A stretch of DNA of 64,000 nucleotides from Actinoallomurus iriomotensis. Its GTDB lineage: Bacteria; Actinomycetota; Actinomycetes; Streptosporangiales; Streptosporangiaceae. Made by a program: the position numbers and the translations under genes. Location of the stretch: positions 186,001-250,000 of the forward strand of contig NZ_BSTJ01000006.1 in assembly GCF_030269445.1 (NCBI RefSeq). The letters run 5' to 3'. Position 1 is the first letter of the stretch, and the number at the start of each line of letters is the position of its first letter. Of this stretch, positions 48,587 to 60,855 are shown piece after piece. Under the pieces are notes generated by a model. It was given only the letters and a program-made list of their open reading frames with translations. It was not told the DNA's origin and did not search any database.

Positions 48587-49906
48587 ATGACGGGGACGCT
48601 CGCGAGCGCCGCCATCGTCTTGGCGCTCATTCTGGTCGAGGCGCTGTTCGTCGCGTCCGAGCTCGCTCTCGTCTCCCTTCGTGACAGCCAGGTCCGGCGG
48701 ATCGCCGAGCGTGGCCGTCGCGGCGCCGCCGTGGCCCGGCTGGTCAGCGACCCCAACCGGTTCCTGGCGGTCGTGCAGATCGGCGTCACCCTGACCGCCC
48801 TGCTCTCCTCGGCGTACGGTGCCGTGACGCTGTCCGACACCGCCAAGAAGGCCCTGGTCGAGCACACGGGGCTGTCCGAGGGCCTCGCGGGGTTGGTGGG
48901 CGTCGTCGGCGTCACGCTGATCATCTCCTACGTCACGCTGGTCATCGGCGAGCTGGCGCCCAAGCGCCTGGCCCTCCAGCGGGCCGAGGGCGTGGCGCTG
49001 CTCGTGGCACCGTTCCTCGACCGGATGGCGATCATCTCCCGCCCGGTCATCTGGTTGCTGTCCAGGTCCACGAACCTCGTCGTGCGGCTGCTGGGCGGCG
49101 ACCCGGCGGCCTCCCGCGAGAAGATCACCGCCGAGGAGGTGCGCGCGCTGGTCGCGGGCACCACCGAGATCGCGCCGGACGAGCGGAACCTGATCGAGGA
49201 GGTGTTCGCGGCCGGGGAACGCCAGTTGCGCGAGGTGCTGGTGCCGCGTACCGAGGTGGAGTTCCTCGACGCCGCCACCCCGCTGTGCAAGGCGGCCCAG
49301 GTCGCCGCCGGCAGCCCGCACTCGCGCTACCCGGTCTACCGCGAGTCCCACGACGACGTGGTCGGGTTCGTCCACGTCCGTGACCTGCTCGACCCGCAGC
49401 AGTCCGGCCTCACGACGCCCGTCGGCGACGTCGTACGGCCCGTGCTCTACCTGCCGGCCGGCAAGCGCGTGCTGGCGGTGCTGTCGGAGATGCGGCGCGA
49501 GGGCCACCACCTGGCGATCGTCGTGGACGAGTACGGCGGTACGGCCGGGATCGTGACCCTGGAGGACCTCGTCGAGGAGCTGATCGGCGACATCCGCGAC
49601 GAGTACGACGTCGAGGACGCCCACGCGAAGCGGCTGCACGGCGGCGCGCTGGACGTCGACGGCCTGCTGAACATCGACGACTTCGCCGACGAAACCGGCG
49701 TTGAGCTGCCCGAAGGCCCGTACGAGACGGTCGCCGGATACCTCATGGCCGTTCTCGGTCATCTGCCCCAGGTGGGGGAGATGACCATGGTCGGCGGGCA
49801 TCGTCTCTCTGTCACCGAGGTGGACGGGAGGCGGGTGGCGCGGGTGCGCGTCACTCCTCCACCGGTCCCCGACCCGGTCCCCGAGCCGGAGCCCGACGAG
49901 TCCTGA
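48587..49906 (+). CDS. CNNM/CorC-family membrane protein (hemolysin-like)
   Basis: A 439-residue protein. The CNNM (DUF21) domain gives four membrane helices (residues about 1-150), then two CBS domains (about 215-335), then a CorC_HlyC domain at the C-terminus (about 350-425). Relatives export or sense magnesium and cobalt ions. It is divergent from galE. Transcription from it probably runs on towards trpS. Confidence 0.93.
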   Translation: MTGTLASAAIVLALILVEALFVASELALVSLRDSQVRRIAERGRRGAAVARLVSDPNRFLAVVQIGVTLTALLSSAYGAVTLSDTAKKALVEHTGLSEGLAGLVGVVGVTLIISYVTLVIGELAPKRLALQRAEGVALLVAPFLDRMAIISRPVIWLLSRSTNLVVRLLGGDPAASREKITAEEVRALVAGTTEIAPDERNLIEEVFAAGERQLREVLVPRTEVEFLDAATPLCKAAQVAAGSPHSRYPVYRESHDDVVGFVHVRDLLDPQQSGLTTPVGDVVRPVLYLPAGKRVLAVLSEMRREGHHLAIVVDEYGGTAGIVTLEDLVEELIGDIRDEYDVEDAHAKRLHGGALDVDGLLNIDDFADETGVELPEGPYETVAGYLMAVLGHLPQVGEMTMVGGHRLSVTEVDGRRVARVRVTPPPVPDPVPEPEPDES

Positions 49907-51494
<1,588 letters not shown>

Positions 51495-51553
51495 TTCCAA
51501 AGTCGGGTTTCGGTTTTCTGAATCTTTGCGCTCCGCCGGGGTAGTCCGTCGAA

Positions 51554-52531
51554 ATGACGGCGGTCCTGGACAGCATGCGTCACTGGGTCAGCTCGGCCGA
51601 AGAGGCCATGAAGCGCGTGCTACGTCAGGCGCGCGCCCGCTGGCGTACGGTCGACCACCTCGGCCGCGCCTACATCCGGTACCGCGACCAGCGCGGCGAC
51701 CGGATGGCCGCGGCGCTGACCTTCTACGGCTTCCTGTCGTTCTTCCCGCTGGTCGCCCTGGCGTTCGCCGTCACCGGTTACATCGTGGCGATCAGCCCGC
51801 AGGCCCGCGACGCCGTCGCCAAGGCACTGGACCAGCTCCTGCCCGAGCTGTCCCACCGGCTGCCGGTCGACCAGATCGCCTCGGCCAAGGCCGGTGCGAG
51901 CGTGTTCGCCCTCCTCGGGCTCGCGTGGAGCGGCCTCGGCTGGATCGGGGTCTGGCGCGAGTCCCTGCGTACGATCTGGCAGGGCGCCGAAGGCGAGGGC
52001 AACCCGGTCGTCAACCGGCTGCGCGACCTCGGCGTGCTGTGCCTGCTCGGCCTCGCGCTGCTCGCCTCGGTGATCCTGTCCTCGGCGGCCTCCGCCACCA
52101 CGCACGCCGTACTCGGCTGGCTCGGCCTCGCGGACGTGACCGGCGCCGGCACCCTCCTGCGGCTCATCGCCCTGTCCGTCGCGGTCGTCGCCGACGGTGT
52201 GATCTTCCTCATCCTGTTCACCACACTCGCCGGCACCAAGGCGTCCTGGCGGCACCTGCTGCGCGGATGCCTCTTCGGCGCCGTCGGGTTCGAGGCGCTG
52301 AAGATCGTCGGCGCGCTGTTCATCGCGCACACCATGAGGAACCCCGTGTACGCCTCGTTCGCCGTGATCGTCGGACTGCTGGTGTGGATCAACCTCTCGT
52401 CGCGGTTCATCCTGTTCACCGCCGCGTGGACGGCGACCCGCCGGGTGATCCTGGCGGTGGACGCCAACCCCCCGGAACCGGAAGAGGACACGGCGCGTGA
52501 ACAGACCAAGCCCCCCGAGAAGGACTCCTGA
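51554..52531 (+). CDS. YihY/BrkB family membrane protein
   Basis: A 325-residue protein with six membrane helices. The family hallmark is GDRMAAALTFYGFLSFFPLV near the first helix, with further loops FILFTAAWTA near the last. Members are inner-membrane proteins of uncertain transport role. The N-terminus is basic and amphipathic. It is convergent with the carboxypeptidase gene, four bases apart. Confidence 0.93.
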   Translation: MTAVLDSMRHWVSSAEEAMKRVLRQARARWRTVDHLGRAYIRYRDQRGDRMAAALTFYGFLSFFPLVALAFAVTGYIVAISPQARDAVAKALDQLLPELSHRLPVDQIASAKAGASVFALLGLAWSGLGWIGVWRESLRTIWQGAEGEGNPVVNRLRDLGVLCLLGLALLASVILSSAASATTHAVLGWLGLADVTGAGTLLRLIALSVAVVADGVIFLILFTTLAGTKASWRHLLRGCLFGAVGFEALKIVGALFIAHTMRNPVYASFAVIVGLLVWINLSSRFILFTAAWTATRRVILAVDANPPEPEEDTAREQTKPPEKDS

Positions 52532-52535
52532 CGCC

Positions 52536-54062
52536 TCAGGGGCGCGCCGGTTCGTCGCCGTGCGGCTCGTCGGGCGTCGTCGGGTCCCCATCGTCCGCGC
52601 CGTTTCCGCCGTTTCCCCCCAGGGGCTCGAACGGGCCGCGCGAACCCCGGCCGTTCTCCGCGTCGTCCCGTACCGTGTCCTCGCCGGGCGCGGACTCCGG
52701 CTCACCGGCCGGGCCATGCGTCGGGTTCGGCATCGTCGACCAGGAGTCCGGCCGGTCGCGACCGCCCGAGTCCAGGGGCGAGCCGGCCACCTTCACGTCG
52801 CCGGGCGGCGTGCGCCGGGTGCGCGGCGGGTCCGCGTCGGGGCTCTCGGTCGCGCCCGCCTCGTACGGCGGCGCGTCGTCCGCGGGTGACGGGTCCGGTC
52901 CCGCGGCGGCCGGACGACGGCGGCGCCGCAGGCCCACGGCCAGTCCGGCGATGATCGCGACGGCCGCGCCCGCGGGCAGCCCGATCTTCCACCAGGCGAG
53001 TTCGCCGGAGGACGTGGTCCGTCCGTCGGCGGCCGGCTTGTGCGCCACGGGCTTCGGCGTGGGCTTGGGGGGCGGCGGGATCGGGTTCACGAGCGTGCCG
53101 ACCGGCTCGGCCTTGTCGCGCTCGGCGAAGCCCCAGTCGAGCAGGGCGCGGGCGTCGGGCCAGAAGTCGGACTGGGCGTGCATGAGGGAGATGATGATCG
53201 TGTGGCCGTTGCGCCTCGCCGCGCCGACGAAGCTGCCCAGCGCGTGGCTCGTCCAGCCGTTCTTGCCGCCGATCATGCCGGAGTAGTGGTTGCCGACCAG
53301 GAGGTGGTCGTGCGTGCCGATCTCCCAGCCGCCGGTCTTCTTGCCCTTCTTGCGTTCCTCCTTGGTCGGCGGCGCCGGCCAGTGGTAGGTCGTCGCCTTC
53401 ACGTACTTGATGAAGTCCGGCAGGGTGAGGCCCTGCTTCATGATCAGCGCCAGGTCGTACGCGGAGCTGTGCTGCTGCGTCAGGGTGAGCGGCGGGTCGT
53501 CGTCGAGGCCGTTGGGCGTACGGGCCACCGTGTCGTTCGCCTGGATCCGCTTCGCCTCGGCGTTCATCGCCGCGAGCGTGGTCTTCATCCCGCCGCCGGC
53601 CTCGGCCAGGGCGACGGCGGCGTCGTTGCCCGACTGCATCAGCAGGCCGTGGAACAACTGGTCGACCGTGTAGGACATCTTCTCGTCCAGGCCGACCGCC
53701 GAGCCGGAGGCGTTCACGGCGTTCAGCGAGGGCCGGACCTTCTGCTTGGGGTCGAGCCGGGGGATCAGCGTGATCGCCGTGAGCGTCTTCAGCGTGCTCG
53801 CCGGGCGGTAGTGGCCGTGCGGGTCCTTGGCCGCCAGCACGCGGCCGGTCTCCAGGTCCGCGATGACGTACGAGGAGGCCTCGATGTGCGGCGGCTCCGG
53901 CACGCTCTTGTCACGGATGTAACCGTGGCTCGCCAGCCTGCTGCCGCCGATCGTCTCCCCGGAGGGAGGAACGGCGGCGGGCGACGCATCGGCGGGTACG
54001 GAGAACACGCACAGATACCCCGCAGTGCCGCAGACGGCGAACAAGGACACGACTTTTCTCAT
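52536..54062 (-). CDS. D-alanyl-D-alanine carboxypeptidase, membrane-anchored (PBP5 type)
   Basis: A 508-residue penicillin-binding protein. A signal peptide is followed by the serine peptidase fold: Ser89-x-x-Lys92 (ASTLK), Ser144-Gly-Asn (SGNDAA) and Lys267-Asn-Gly (GGKNGW) in place of the usual KTG. A membrane anchor lies at about 358-377, followed by a long Pro/Asp/Glu-rich tail, presumably cytoplasmic. It trims peptidoglycan pentapeptides. The divergent SCO4848-like gene lies 67 bases away, as in Streptomyces. Confidence 0.94.
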   Translation of the reverse strand: MRKVVSLFAVCGTAGYLCVFSVPADASPAAVPPSGETIGGSRLASHGYIRDKSVPEPPHIEASSYVIADLETGRVLAAKDPHGHYRPASTLKTLTAITLIPRLDPKQKVRPSLNAVNASGSAVGLDEKMSYTVDQLFHGLLMQSGNDAAVALAEAGGGMKTTLAAMNAEAKRIQANDTVARTPNGLDDDPPLTLTQQHSSAYDLALIMKQGLTLPDFIKYVKATTYHWPAPPTKEERKKGKKTGGWEIGTHDHLLVGNHYSGMIGGKNGWTSHALGSFVGAARRNGHTIIISLMHAQSDFWPDARALLDWGFAERDKAEPVGTLVNPIPPPPKPTPKPVAHKPAADGRTTSSGELAWWKIGLPAGAAVAIIAGLAVGLRRRRRPAAAGPDPSPADDAPPYEAGATESPDADPPRTRRTPPGDVKVAGSPLDSGGRDRPDSWSTMPNPTHGPAGEPESAPGEDTVRDDAENGRGSRGPFEPLGGNGGNGADDGDPTTPDEPHGDEPARP

Positions 54063-54115
54063 GGCGGCCCATCGCTAGACGACCGGTACTTGAGTGACCA
54101 CATCGGTCTACCCGC

Positions 54116-54121
54116 GATAAT
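54116..54121 (+). promoter_or_regulatory. -10 element GATAAT for a leaderless SCO4848-like gene
   Basis: GATAAT ends eight bases before the ATG at 54130 and no ribosome site is present, so transcription probably starts at the start codon. Confidence 0.55.
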
Positions 54122-54129
54122 GGTGCCCG

Positions 54130-54345
54130 ATGAACATCTCTCGGCGTGCATCAGGATTTGTACTCGGCCTTGCCGCATTCATGATCTTTGAATGGCTCAT
54201 GCTCGCGAAGAATCTGGGTAGCGGCCCGGCCCGGCCCACGGCCTACTACGTGGTGCACGGAATCCTGGTGTGTGTGAACATCGTGCTGGCGATCGTCCTC
54301 GGCGCCATCGGCTGGCGGGCGTGGACCTCCCCGCGGCGCGGATGA
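54130..54345 (+). CDS. SCO4848-family small membrane protein
   Basis: A 71-residue protein with two membrane helices (about 7-25 and 42-65). The family is named from the Streptomyces gene next to a carboxypeptidase, the same neighbourhood as here. The function is unknown. A GATAAT -10 lies close enough for a leaderless message. Confidence 0.85.
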   Translation: MNISRRASGFVLGLAAFMIFEWLMLAKNLGSGPARPTAYYVVHGILVCVNIVLAIVLGAIGWRAWTSPRRG

Positions 54346-54376
54346 GCACCGGGAAGACGAGCGGAAGGGTGATGGC

Positions 54377-55990
<1,614 letters not shown>

Positions 55991-56108
55991 TCCGGAGCGG
56001 CGAGCCGACGAGCGAGCGGAGCGGCCGGTGAGGAACGAGCCGTCCGTGTAGCGAGTGAGGAGGCGAGCGCGACCATGGGTACGCGACCACCGGATACTGG
56101 AGGCGGGT

Positions 56109-56891
56109 ATGGGCGAGACGGCCTGGCGGGCGAACATCGACGGCTTCGAGCAGGCGGCGCGGTCGATGGTCGCGCTCGCGGACGAACTCACCGCGGCCGA
56201 CTGGGACCGCCCGACGGAGTGTCCGGGCTGGTCGGTCAAGGATCAGTACTCACATATCCTGGGAATCGAACGCTGGCTGCTCGGCGACGCCGACGACGGT
56301 GAGACCCGCACCTCGGCCAACACCGAGCTCGACGTCGAGGCACGCCGCGCCGACCCGCCGGGTGAGATCCTCGGCGACCTGCGTGACGTCATCGAGCGGC
56401 GCGTCGCCGTGTTGCGCTCCGGAGCGGTCGACCTGACCGAGGTCGTCACGACCCCGTTCGGGCCGGCCATGGCCTACGGCGACTTCATGCGTCACCGGGC
56501 CTTCGACGTCTGGATGCACGAGCAGGACGTGCGCCGGGCGACCGGCCGGCCGGGCAACCTCGACGGACCCGGGGCGGACTGCTCGCGCCTGGTGCTCGAA
56601 GGCTCCCTGCCGTACGTCGTGGGCAAGCGCGCCGCGGCCGCGCCCGGGCAGACGGTGGTCGTCGAGACGCCGGAGCACCGCTGGCGCGTCGTCGTCGGCG
56701 ACGACCGCCGGGCACGCTTTCACGACGGCCCCGACGGTGACGCGGAGCCGACCGTACGGCTCCGCATGGCGTGGGAGACGTTCGTCCGGCTCGGCGGTGG
56801 GCGCGTGACGGGCGACGCGGCCGACGTGGAGGTCGGCGGCGACCCCGAGCTGGCGCGCCGGGTGCTGGCGGGCATGGCGGTCACGCCCTGA
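56109..56891 (+). CDS. Maleylpyruvate isomerase family mycothiol-dependent enzyme
   Basis: A 260-residue DinB-like protein. The N-terminal four-helix metal-binding domain (ADELTAADWDRPTECPGWSV) carries likely zinc ligands in YSHILGIERW and HEQDVRRA. A C-terminal SCP2-like alpha/beta domain follows. Family members use mycothiol, the actinomycete thiol; the substrate is unknown. ATG 56109 has GGAGGCGGGT just upstream. The 118 bases before it contain repeated GCGAGC/GAGCGG strings and no gene. Confidence 0.86.
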   Translation: MGETAWRANIDGFEQAARSMVALADELTAADWDRPTECPGWSVKDQYSHILGIERWLLGDADDGETRTSANTELDVEARRADPPGEILGDLRDVIERRVAVLRSGAVDLTEVVTTPFGPAMAYGDFMRHRAFDVWMHEQDVRRATGRPGNLDGPGADCSRLVLEGSLPYVVGKRAAAAPGQTVVVETPEHRWRVVVGDDRRARFHDGPDGDAEPTVRLRMAWETFVRLGGGRVTGDAADVEVGGDPELARRVLAGMAVTP

Positions 56892-57139
56892 CATGGTCAA
56901 TTTGATCATTAGTAGGGAGTGCGCGTAGCCGAAACGGGTGGCGTGTTCGACCGGAGTGGTGCTCAGCTTGAGTCAACCGCTCATCGCGGGGCAAAGACGT
57001 CGCGAGGTCGCGTGCCGTCGACGGCATCATGGTCACCTGGTCCGGCGCGGCGCGCGATCGCTGCCACGTCGGGACGTCCTGGCCGGATTGTGCCACGTGC
57101 GCGGCATTAACCTGCAAGGATTGAGATCGGAGGTTGGCC

Positions 57140-58306
57140 GTGGCCATCGAGTTCAACGCATCACGAGGGGCGACCCTCGGCGTCGAGTGGGAGCTTCAGC
57201 TCGTCGACGCCGAGACCAAGCGCCTGCGCCAGGACGCGCGCGAGGTGCTGGCCGCGGTGCCCGGCCTCAGCGAGGCGCAGGAGATGCCCAAGATCCGGCA
57301 CGAGCTCATGGAGTCGACCGTCGAGATCGTCACCGGCATCTGCGACACGGTCTCCGAGGCCCGCGCCGACCTCGCCGCGTCAATCGCCGACCTGCGGACC
57401 GTCACCGACCCGCGGGGCACCGCGCTCGCCTGCACCGGCACCCACCCGATCAGTGACTGGCGCGACGCCGTCATGGCGCCGGTCCAGCGCTACGCCGAGC
57501 TCGTCGAACAGATGCAGTGGCTCGCCCGGCGCATCCAGACCTACGGCGTTCACGTCCACGTCGGCGTGCGCTCGGCGGAGAAGGCCGTGCCGATGGTGAA
57601 CGCGCTGTCGGCCTACCTGCCGCACTTCCTCGCGCTGACCGCCTCCAGCCCCTTCTGGAGCGGCAGCGACACCGGGCTCGCGTCGAGCCGGGCGATCGTG
57701 TTCGGCCAGCTCCCCACGGCCGGGCCGCCGCACCTGCTCGCCGACTGGGGCGAGTTCGAGGACTACATGGAGACCCTGCTGCGGGCCGGCACGATCCGCA
57801 GCATCAAAGAGGTGTGGTGGGACATCCGCCCGCATCCGGACTTCGGCACCATCGAGATCCGGATGTTCGACGGCATCCCGACTCTTCGCGAGGTCGGCAT
57901 GGCGGCGGCGCTGTGCCAGTCGCTCGTCGAGCTCTTCGACCACCAGCTCGACCGGGGCTACACCCTGCCGAGCCCGGCCGCGTGGGTCGTACGCGACAAC
58001 AAGTGGCGTGCGACGCGGTACGGCCTGGACGCCATCGTCATCACCGATGACCAGGGCACGACGGCTCCGCTCCGCGACGAGCTGTACGAACTGGTGCACG
58101 AGCTGGAGCCCATCGCGGACCGGCTCGGCTGCGCCGAAGACCTGAAGGTCGTCTCGGAGGTGCTCGACCACGGCGCCCCGTACGAGCGTCAGCGCGGCAT
58201 CATCGCCGCCGGCGGCTCGATCGAGGACGTCGTCGGCGCCAGCATCACAGAGTTCCGGGAGGACAGATTCGTGAATCCACGGGAGGTGACACATGCGGGG
58301 ATCTGA
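57140..58306 (+). CDS. YbdK-type carboxylate-amine ligase (glutamate-cysteine ligase 2 family)
   Basis: A 388-residue ATP-dependent ligase. LGVEWELQLVD near the start, MPKIRHELMESTVEIVTG and GVHVHVGV are the ATP and metal motifs; EIRMFDGIPTL closes the site. YbdK-like members join glutamate and cysteine weakly; the true product in actinomycetes is unclear. GTG 57140 follows GGAGG by six bases. Its end overlaps the M20 gene by 14 bases, so they are one operon. Confidence 0.9.
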   Translation: MAIEFNASRGATLGVEWELQLVDAETKRLRQDAREVLAAVPGLSEAQEMPKIRHELMESTVEIVTGICDTVSEARADLAASIADLRTVTDPRGTALACTGTHPISDWRDAVMAPVQRYAELVEQMQWLARRIQTYGVHVHVGVRSAEKAVPMVNALSAYLPHFLALTASSPFWSGSDTGLASSRAIVFGQLPTAGPPHLLADWGEFEDYMETLLRAGTIRSIKEVWWDIRPHPDFGTIEIRMFDGIPTLREVGMAAALCQSLVELFDHQLDRGYTLPSPAAWVVRDNKWRATRYGLDAIVITDDQGTTAPLRDELYELVHELEPIADRLGCAEDLKVVSEVLDHGAPYERQRGIIAAGGSIEDVVGASITEFREDRFVNPREVTHAGI

Positions 58307-59567
58307 ACTCCCCGGCGGTGAGCCCACGGACGAGCCGGGGACGGGAGGGCTGCGGGCGCAGCTCGACTCCTACCTCACCAGTCAGGAAGACCGGCTGATC
58401 GCCTTCCGGCGCGACATCCACATGCACCCCGAGCTCGGCTACGCCGAGCACCGCACGACCGCCCGCATCGCGGAGGAGCTGACCGCGGCCGGGCTGCGCC
58501 CGGTGCCGCTCCCCAAGGGCACGGGCCTCATCTGCGAGGTCGGCTGCGGAGACGGACCGGTCGTGGCGCTGCGCGCCGACATCGACGCGCTGCCCCTGCC
58601 GGACGAGAAGGACGTCCCCTACCGTTCGACGGTGCCGGGCGTCGCGCACGCCTGCGGGCACGACGTCCACACCACGATCATGCTGGGCGTCGCACGGTTC
58701 TTCGCCCAGCAGGCGGAGGCCGGGCAGGTGCCCGGCCGCGTGCGGCTGATCTTCCAGCCGGCCGAGGAGAACCCCGGCGGCGCCCTCGACGTCATGGCGG
58801 CCGGCGGCATCGCCGGCGTCGACCGCGTCTTCGCCCTCCACTGCGACCCCCGCGTGGAGGTCGGGCAGGTCGGCCTGCGGGTCGGCCCGATCACCGCCGC
58901 GTGCGACAAGGTCAACGTTCGCGTCACCGGTCCGGGCGGCCACACCGCGCGGCCGCACCTGACCGCCGACCTGGTCTACGCCCTGGCCAAGATCGTGACC
59001 GAGCTGCCCGCCGCGCTCTCGCGCCGCGTCGACCCGCGTTCCAGCCTCAGCCTGGTCTGGGGGCAGATCGCGGCCGGCTCGGTGGCCAACGCCATTCCCG
59101 ACGACGGCGTCGCCCAGGGCACCGTGCGCTGCCTCGACGACGAGGCGTGGCACTCGGCTCCCGACCTGATGAAGGCCCTGCTCGACTCCGTGGCCACCGC
59201 GTACGACGTCAAGGCCGAGCTCGACTACGTCCGTGGCGTTCCCCCCACCGTCAACGAGAAGACCAGCGTGGACATGTTCCGCGCCGCGGTCATCAGCGTG
59301 CTGGGCGACGGCGCGGTGACGACCACTCCGCAGAGCCTCGGCGGCGAGGACTTCGGCTGGTACCTGGAGTCGATTCCGGGCGCGCTGGCCCGGCTCGGTG
59401 TGTCGGCGCCCGGCATGGCGGGTGCGTACGACCTCCACCGGGGCACGTTCGACGTCGACGAGCACTGCATCGCCGTCGGCGTCCGCGTGATGGTGGCCAC
59501 CGCGCTCACCGCGCTGTGGGAGAGCCGCCGCGCGGGAGCCACCGAGCCGGTCGGTGAGCCTGCCTGA
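58293..59567 (+). CDS. M20 family metallo-amidohydrolase
   Basis: A 424-residue two-zinc hydrolase of the IAA-amino acid/hippurate type. HACGHDVHTTIMLG and PAEENPGGA hold metal ligands and the catalytic Glu; QSLGGEDFGWY is the conserved C-terminal loop. It probably cuts N-acyl amino acids or N-acylated peptides. It is coupled to the YbdK-like gene and followed by the nucleoside importer genes, though a 166-base gap with its own control sites separates them. Confidence 0.93.
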   Translation: MRGSELPGGEPTDEPGTGGLRAQLDSYLTSQEDRLIAFRRDIHMHPELGYAEHRTTARIAEELTAAGLRPVPLPKGTGLICEVGCGDGPVVALRADIDALPLPDEKDVPYRSTVPGVAHACGHDVHTTIMLGVARFFAQQAEAGQVPGRVRLIFQPAEENPGGALDVMAAGGIAGVDRVFALHCDPRVEVGQVGLRVGPITAACDKVNVRVTGPGGHTARPHLTADLVYALAKIVTELPAALSRRVDPRSSLSLVWGQIAAGSVANAIPDDGVAQGTVRCLDDEAWHSAPDLMKALLDSVATAYDVKAELDYVRGVPPTVNEKTSVDMFRAAVISVLGDGAVTTTPQSLGGEDFGWYLESIPGALARLGVSAPGMAGAYDLHRGTFDVDEHCIAVGVRVMVATALTALWESRRAGATEPVGEPA

Positions 59568-59684
59568 CTCGCGTTTATATGGCTTGACCTGTGACGATGC
59601 GCTTTCGCCTTGATAACGGACACGTTGCGACACGGTAGCTTTGTTCCGTCCGGTCCCCGGGGCCCAATAGGGTCCAAAAGATTC

Positions 59685-59697
59685 ATGCCAGTGGCAT
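59685..59697. repeat. 13-bp perfect palindrome before the importer operon
   Basis: ATGCCA-G-TGGCAT lies 36 bases before the TTG of the binding-protein gene and 118 bases after the M20 stop. It could be an operator. I could not place a matching -35/-10 pair with good spacing. Confidence 0.4.
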
Positions 59698-59733
59698 ATT
59701 TCGGGCGGGGCCGGTACTAACGGAGGAGCTACC

Positions 59734-60780
59734 TTGCGCCGTGGAGTGAAGATAGTCGCCGTCGCGGCGAGCGCGGTCATGGCGCTCAGCGCCGCCGGGT
59801 GTGGCGGAAAGAAGGCGACCACCGGTGGTGGTGGCGGCGGCGACGGCAAGAAGACCCTGAAGGTCGGCCTCGCCTACGACGTCGGCGGCCGGGGTGACAA
59901 GTCGTTCAACGACGCCGCGTACGCCGGCCTGCAGAAGGTCCAGCAGGAGCTCAAGCTCGACGTCAAGGACCTCGAGGCCAAAGAGGGCGAGAGCGACAAC
60001 GACAAGATCCAGCGGCTCGAGCTGCTGGCCAAGTCGGGCTACAACCCGGTGGTCGCGGTCGGCTTCGTGTACGCCACGGCGCTCGGCAAGGTCGCGCCGA
60101 AGTACCCGAACACCAAGTTCGCCATCGTCGACGACAACACGATCCAGCAGCCGAACGTGACCGACCTGCTCTTCGCCGAGCAGGAGGGCTCCTACCTCGT
60201 GGGCGCGGCGGCCGCCAAGAAGTCCCAGACCGGCAACATCGGCTTCGTCGGCGGCGTGCAGACCCCGCTGATCAAGAAGTTCGAGGCCGGGTACGTCGCG
60301 GGCGCCAAGAAGATCAACCCGAAGATCAAGATTCAGATCAAGTACATCTCCCAGCCGCCGGACTTCAGCGGCTTCAAGGACCCGGCCAAGGGCAAGACGA
60401 TCGCTCAGGGCATGTACGACCAGGGCGCGGACGTGGTGTACGTCGCTGCGGGTCTGTCCGGCAGCGGGTCCCTTGAGGCGGCGGCGTCGGCGAAGAAGTG
60501 GTTCATCGGCGTCGACTCCGACCAGTGGCAGACGGCGTCGGCGGCGGAGAAGCCGTACGTGCTGACCTCGATGCTCAAGCGTGTGGACACCGCGGTGTTC
60601 AACTTCGTCAAGAGCGTCGGCGACGGCACCGTGCAGAAGGGCGACCTCCGCTTCAGCCTCAAGAACGACGGCATCGACTACGCCACGTCCAACCCGTCGG
60701 CGCTGGGCGACATGACGACCACGCTGAACGACCTCAAGCAGCAGATCATCTCCGGAAAGATCACGCCGCCCGAGAAGTGA
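59734..60780 (+). CDS. BMP/PnrA-family nucleoside-binding lipoprotein
   Basis: A 348-residue substrate-binding protein. The TTG start has GGAGG seven bases upstream. The signal ends in SAAGC, followed by a Gly-rich linker. GDKSFNDAAYAGLQK and NIGFVGGVQTPLIKKFEAGY are hallmarks of basic membrane proteins such as PnrA and BmpA, which bind purine nucleosides. It leads the importer operon. Confidence 0.94.
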   Translation: MRRGVKIVAVAASAVMALSAAGCGGKKATTGGGGGGDGKKTLKVGLAYDVGGRGDKSFNDAAYAGLQKVQQELKLDVKDLEAKEGESDNDKIQRLELLAKSGYNPVVAVGFVYATALGKVAPKYPNTKFAIVDDNTIQQPNVTDLLFAEQEGSYLVGAAAAKKSQTGNIGFVGGVQTPLIKKFEAGYVAGAKKINPKIKIQIKYISQPPDFSGFKDPAKGKTIAQGMYDQGADVVYVAAGLSGSGSLEAAASAKKWFIGVDSDQWQTASAAEKPYVLTSMLKRVDTAVFNFVKSVGDGTVQKGDLRFSLKNDGIDYATSNPSALGDMTTTLNDLKQQIISGKITPPEK

Positions 60781-60855
60781 CGGCGTTCGGTGCTCGGGCC
60801 CGGGAGGCCGGCCGGCTCGGCCGTCCTCCCGGGCTCACTGGCGTAGGAGCAGCCC

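Noticed and set aside
55991-56108. Small gene or structured RNA in GCGAGC/GAGCGG-rich sequence
   Set aside because: The repeats are imperfect, there is no coding pattern, and no known RNA fold was recognised.
56892-57139. tRNA or regulatory RNA between the isomerase-like and YbdK-like genes
   Set aside because: No cloverleaf or conserved RNA motif could be traced by eye.
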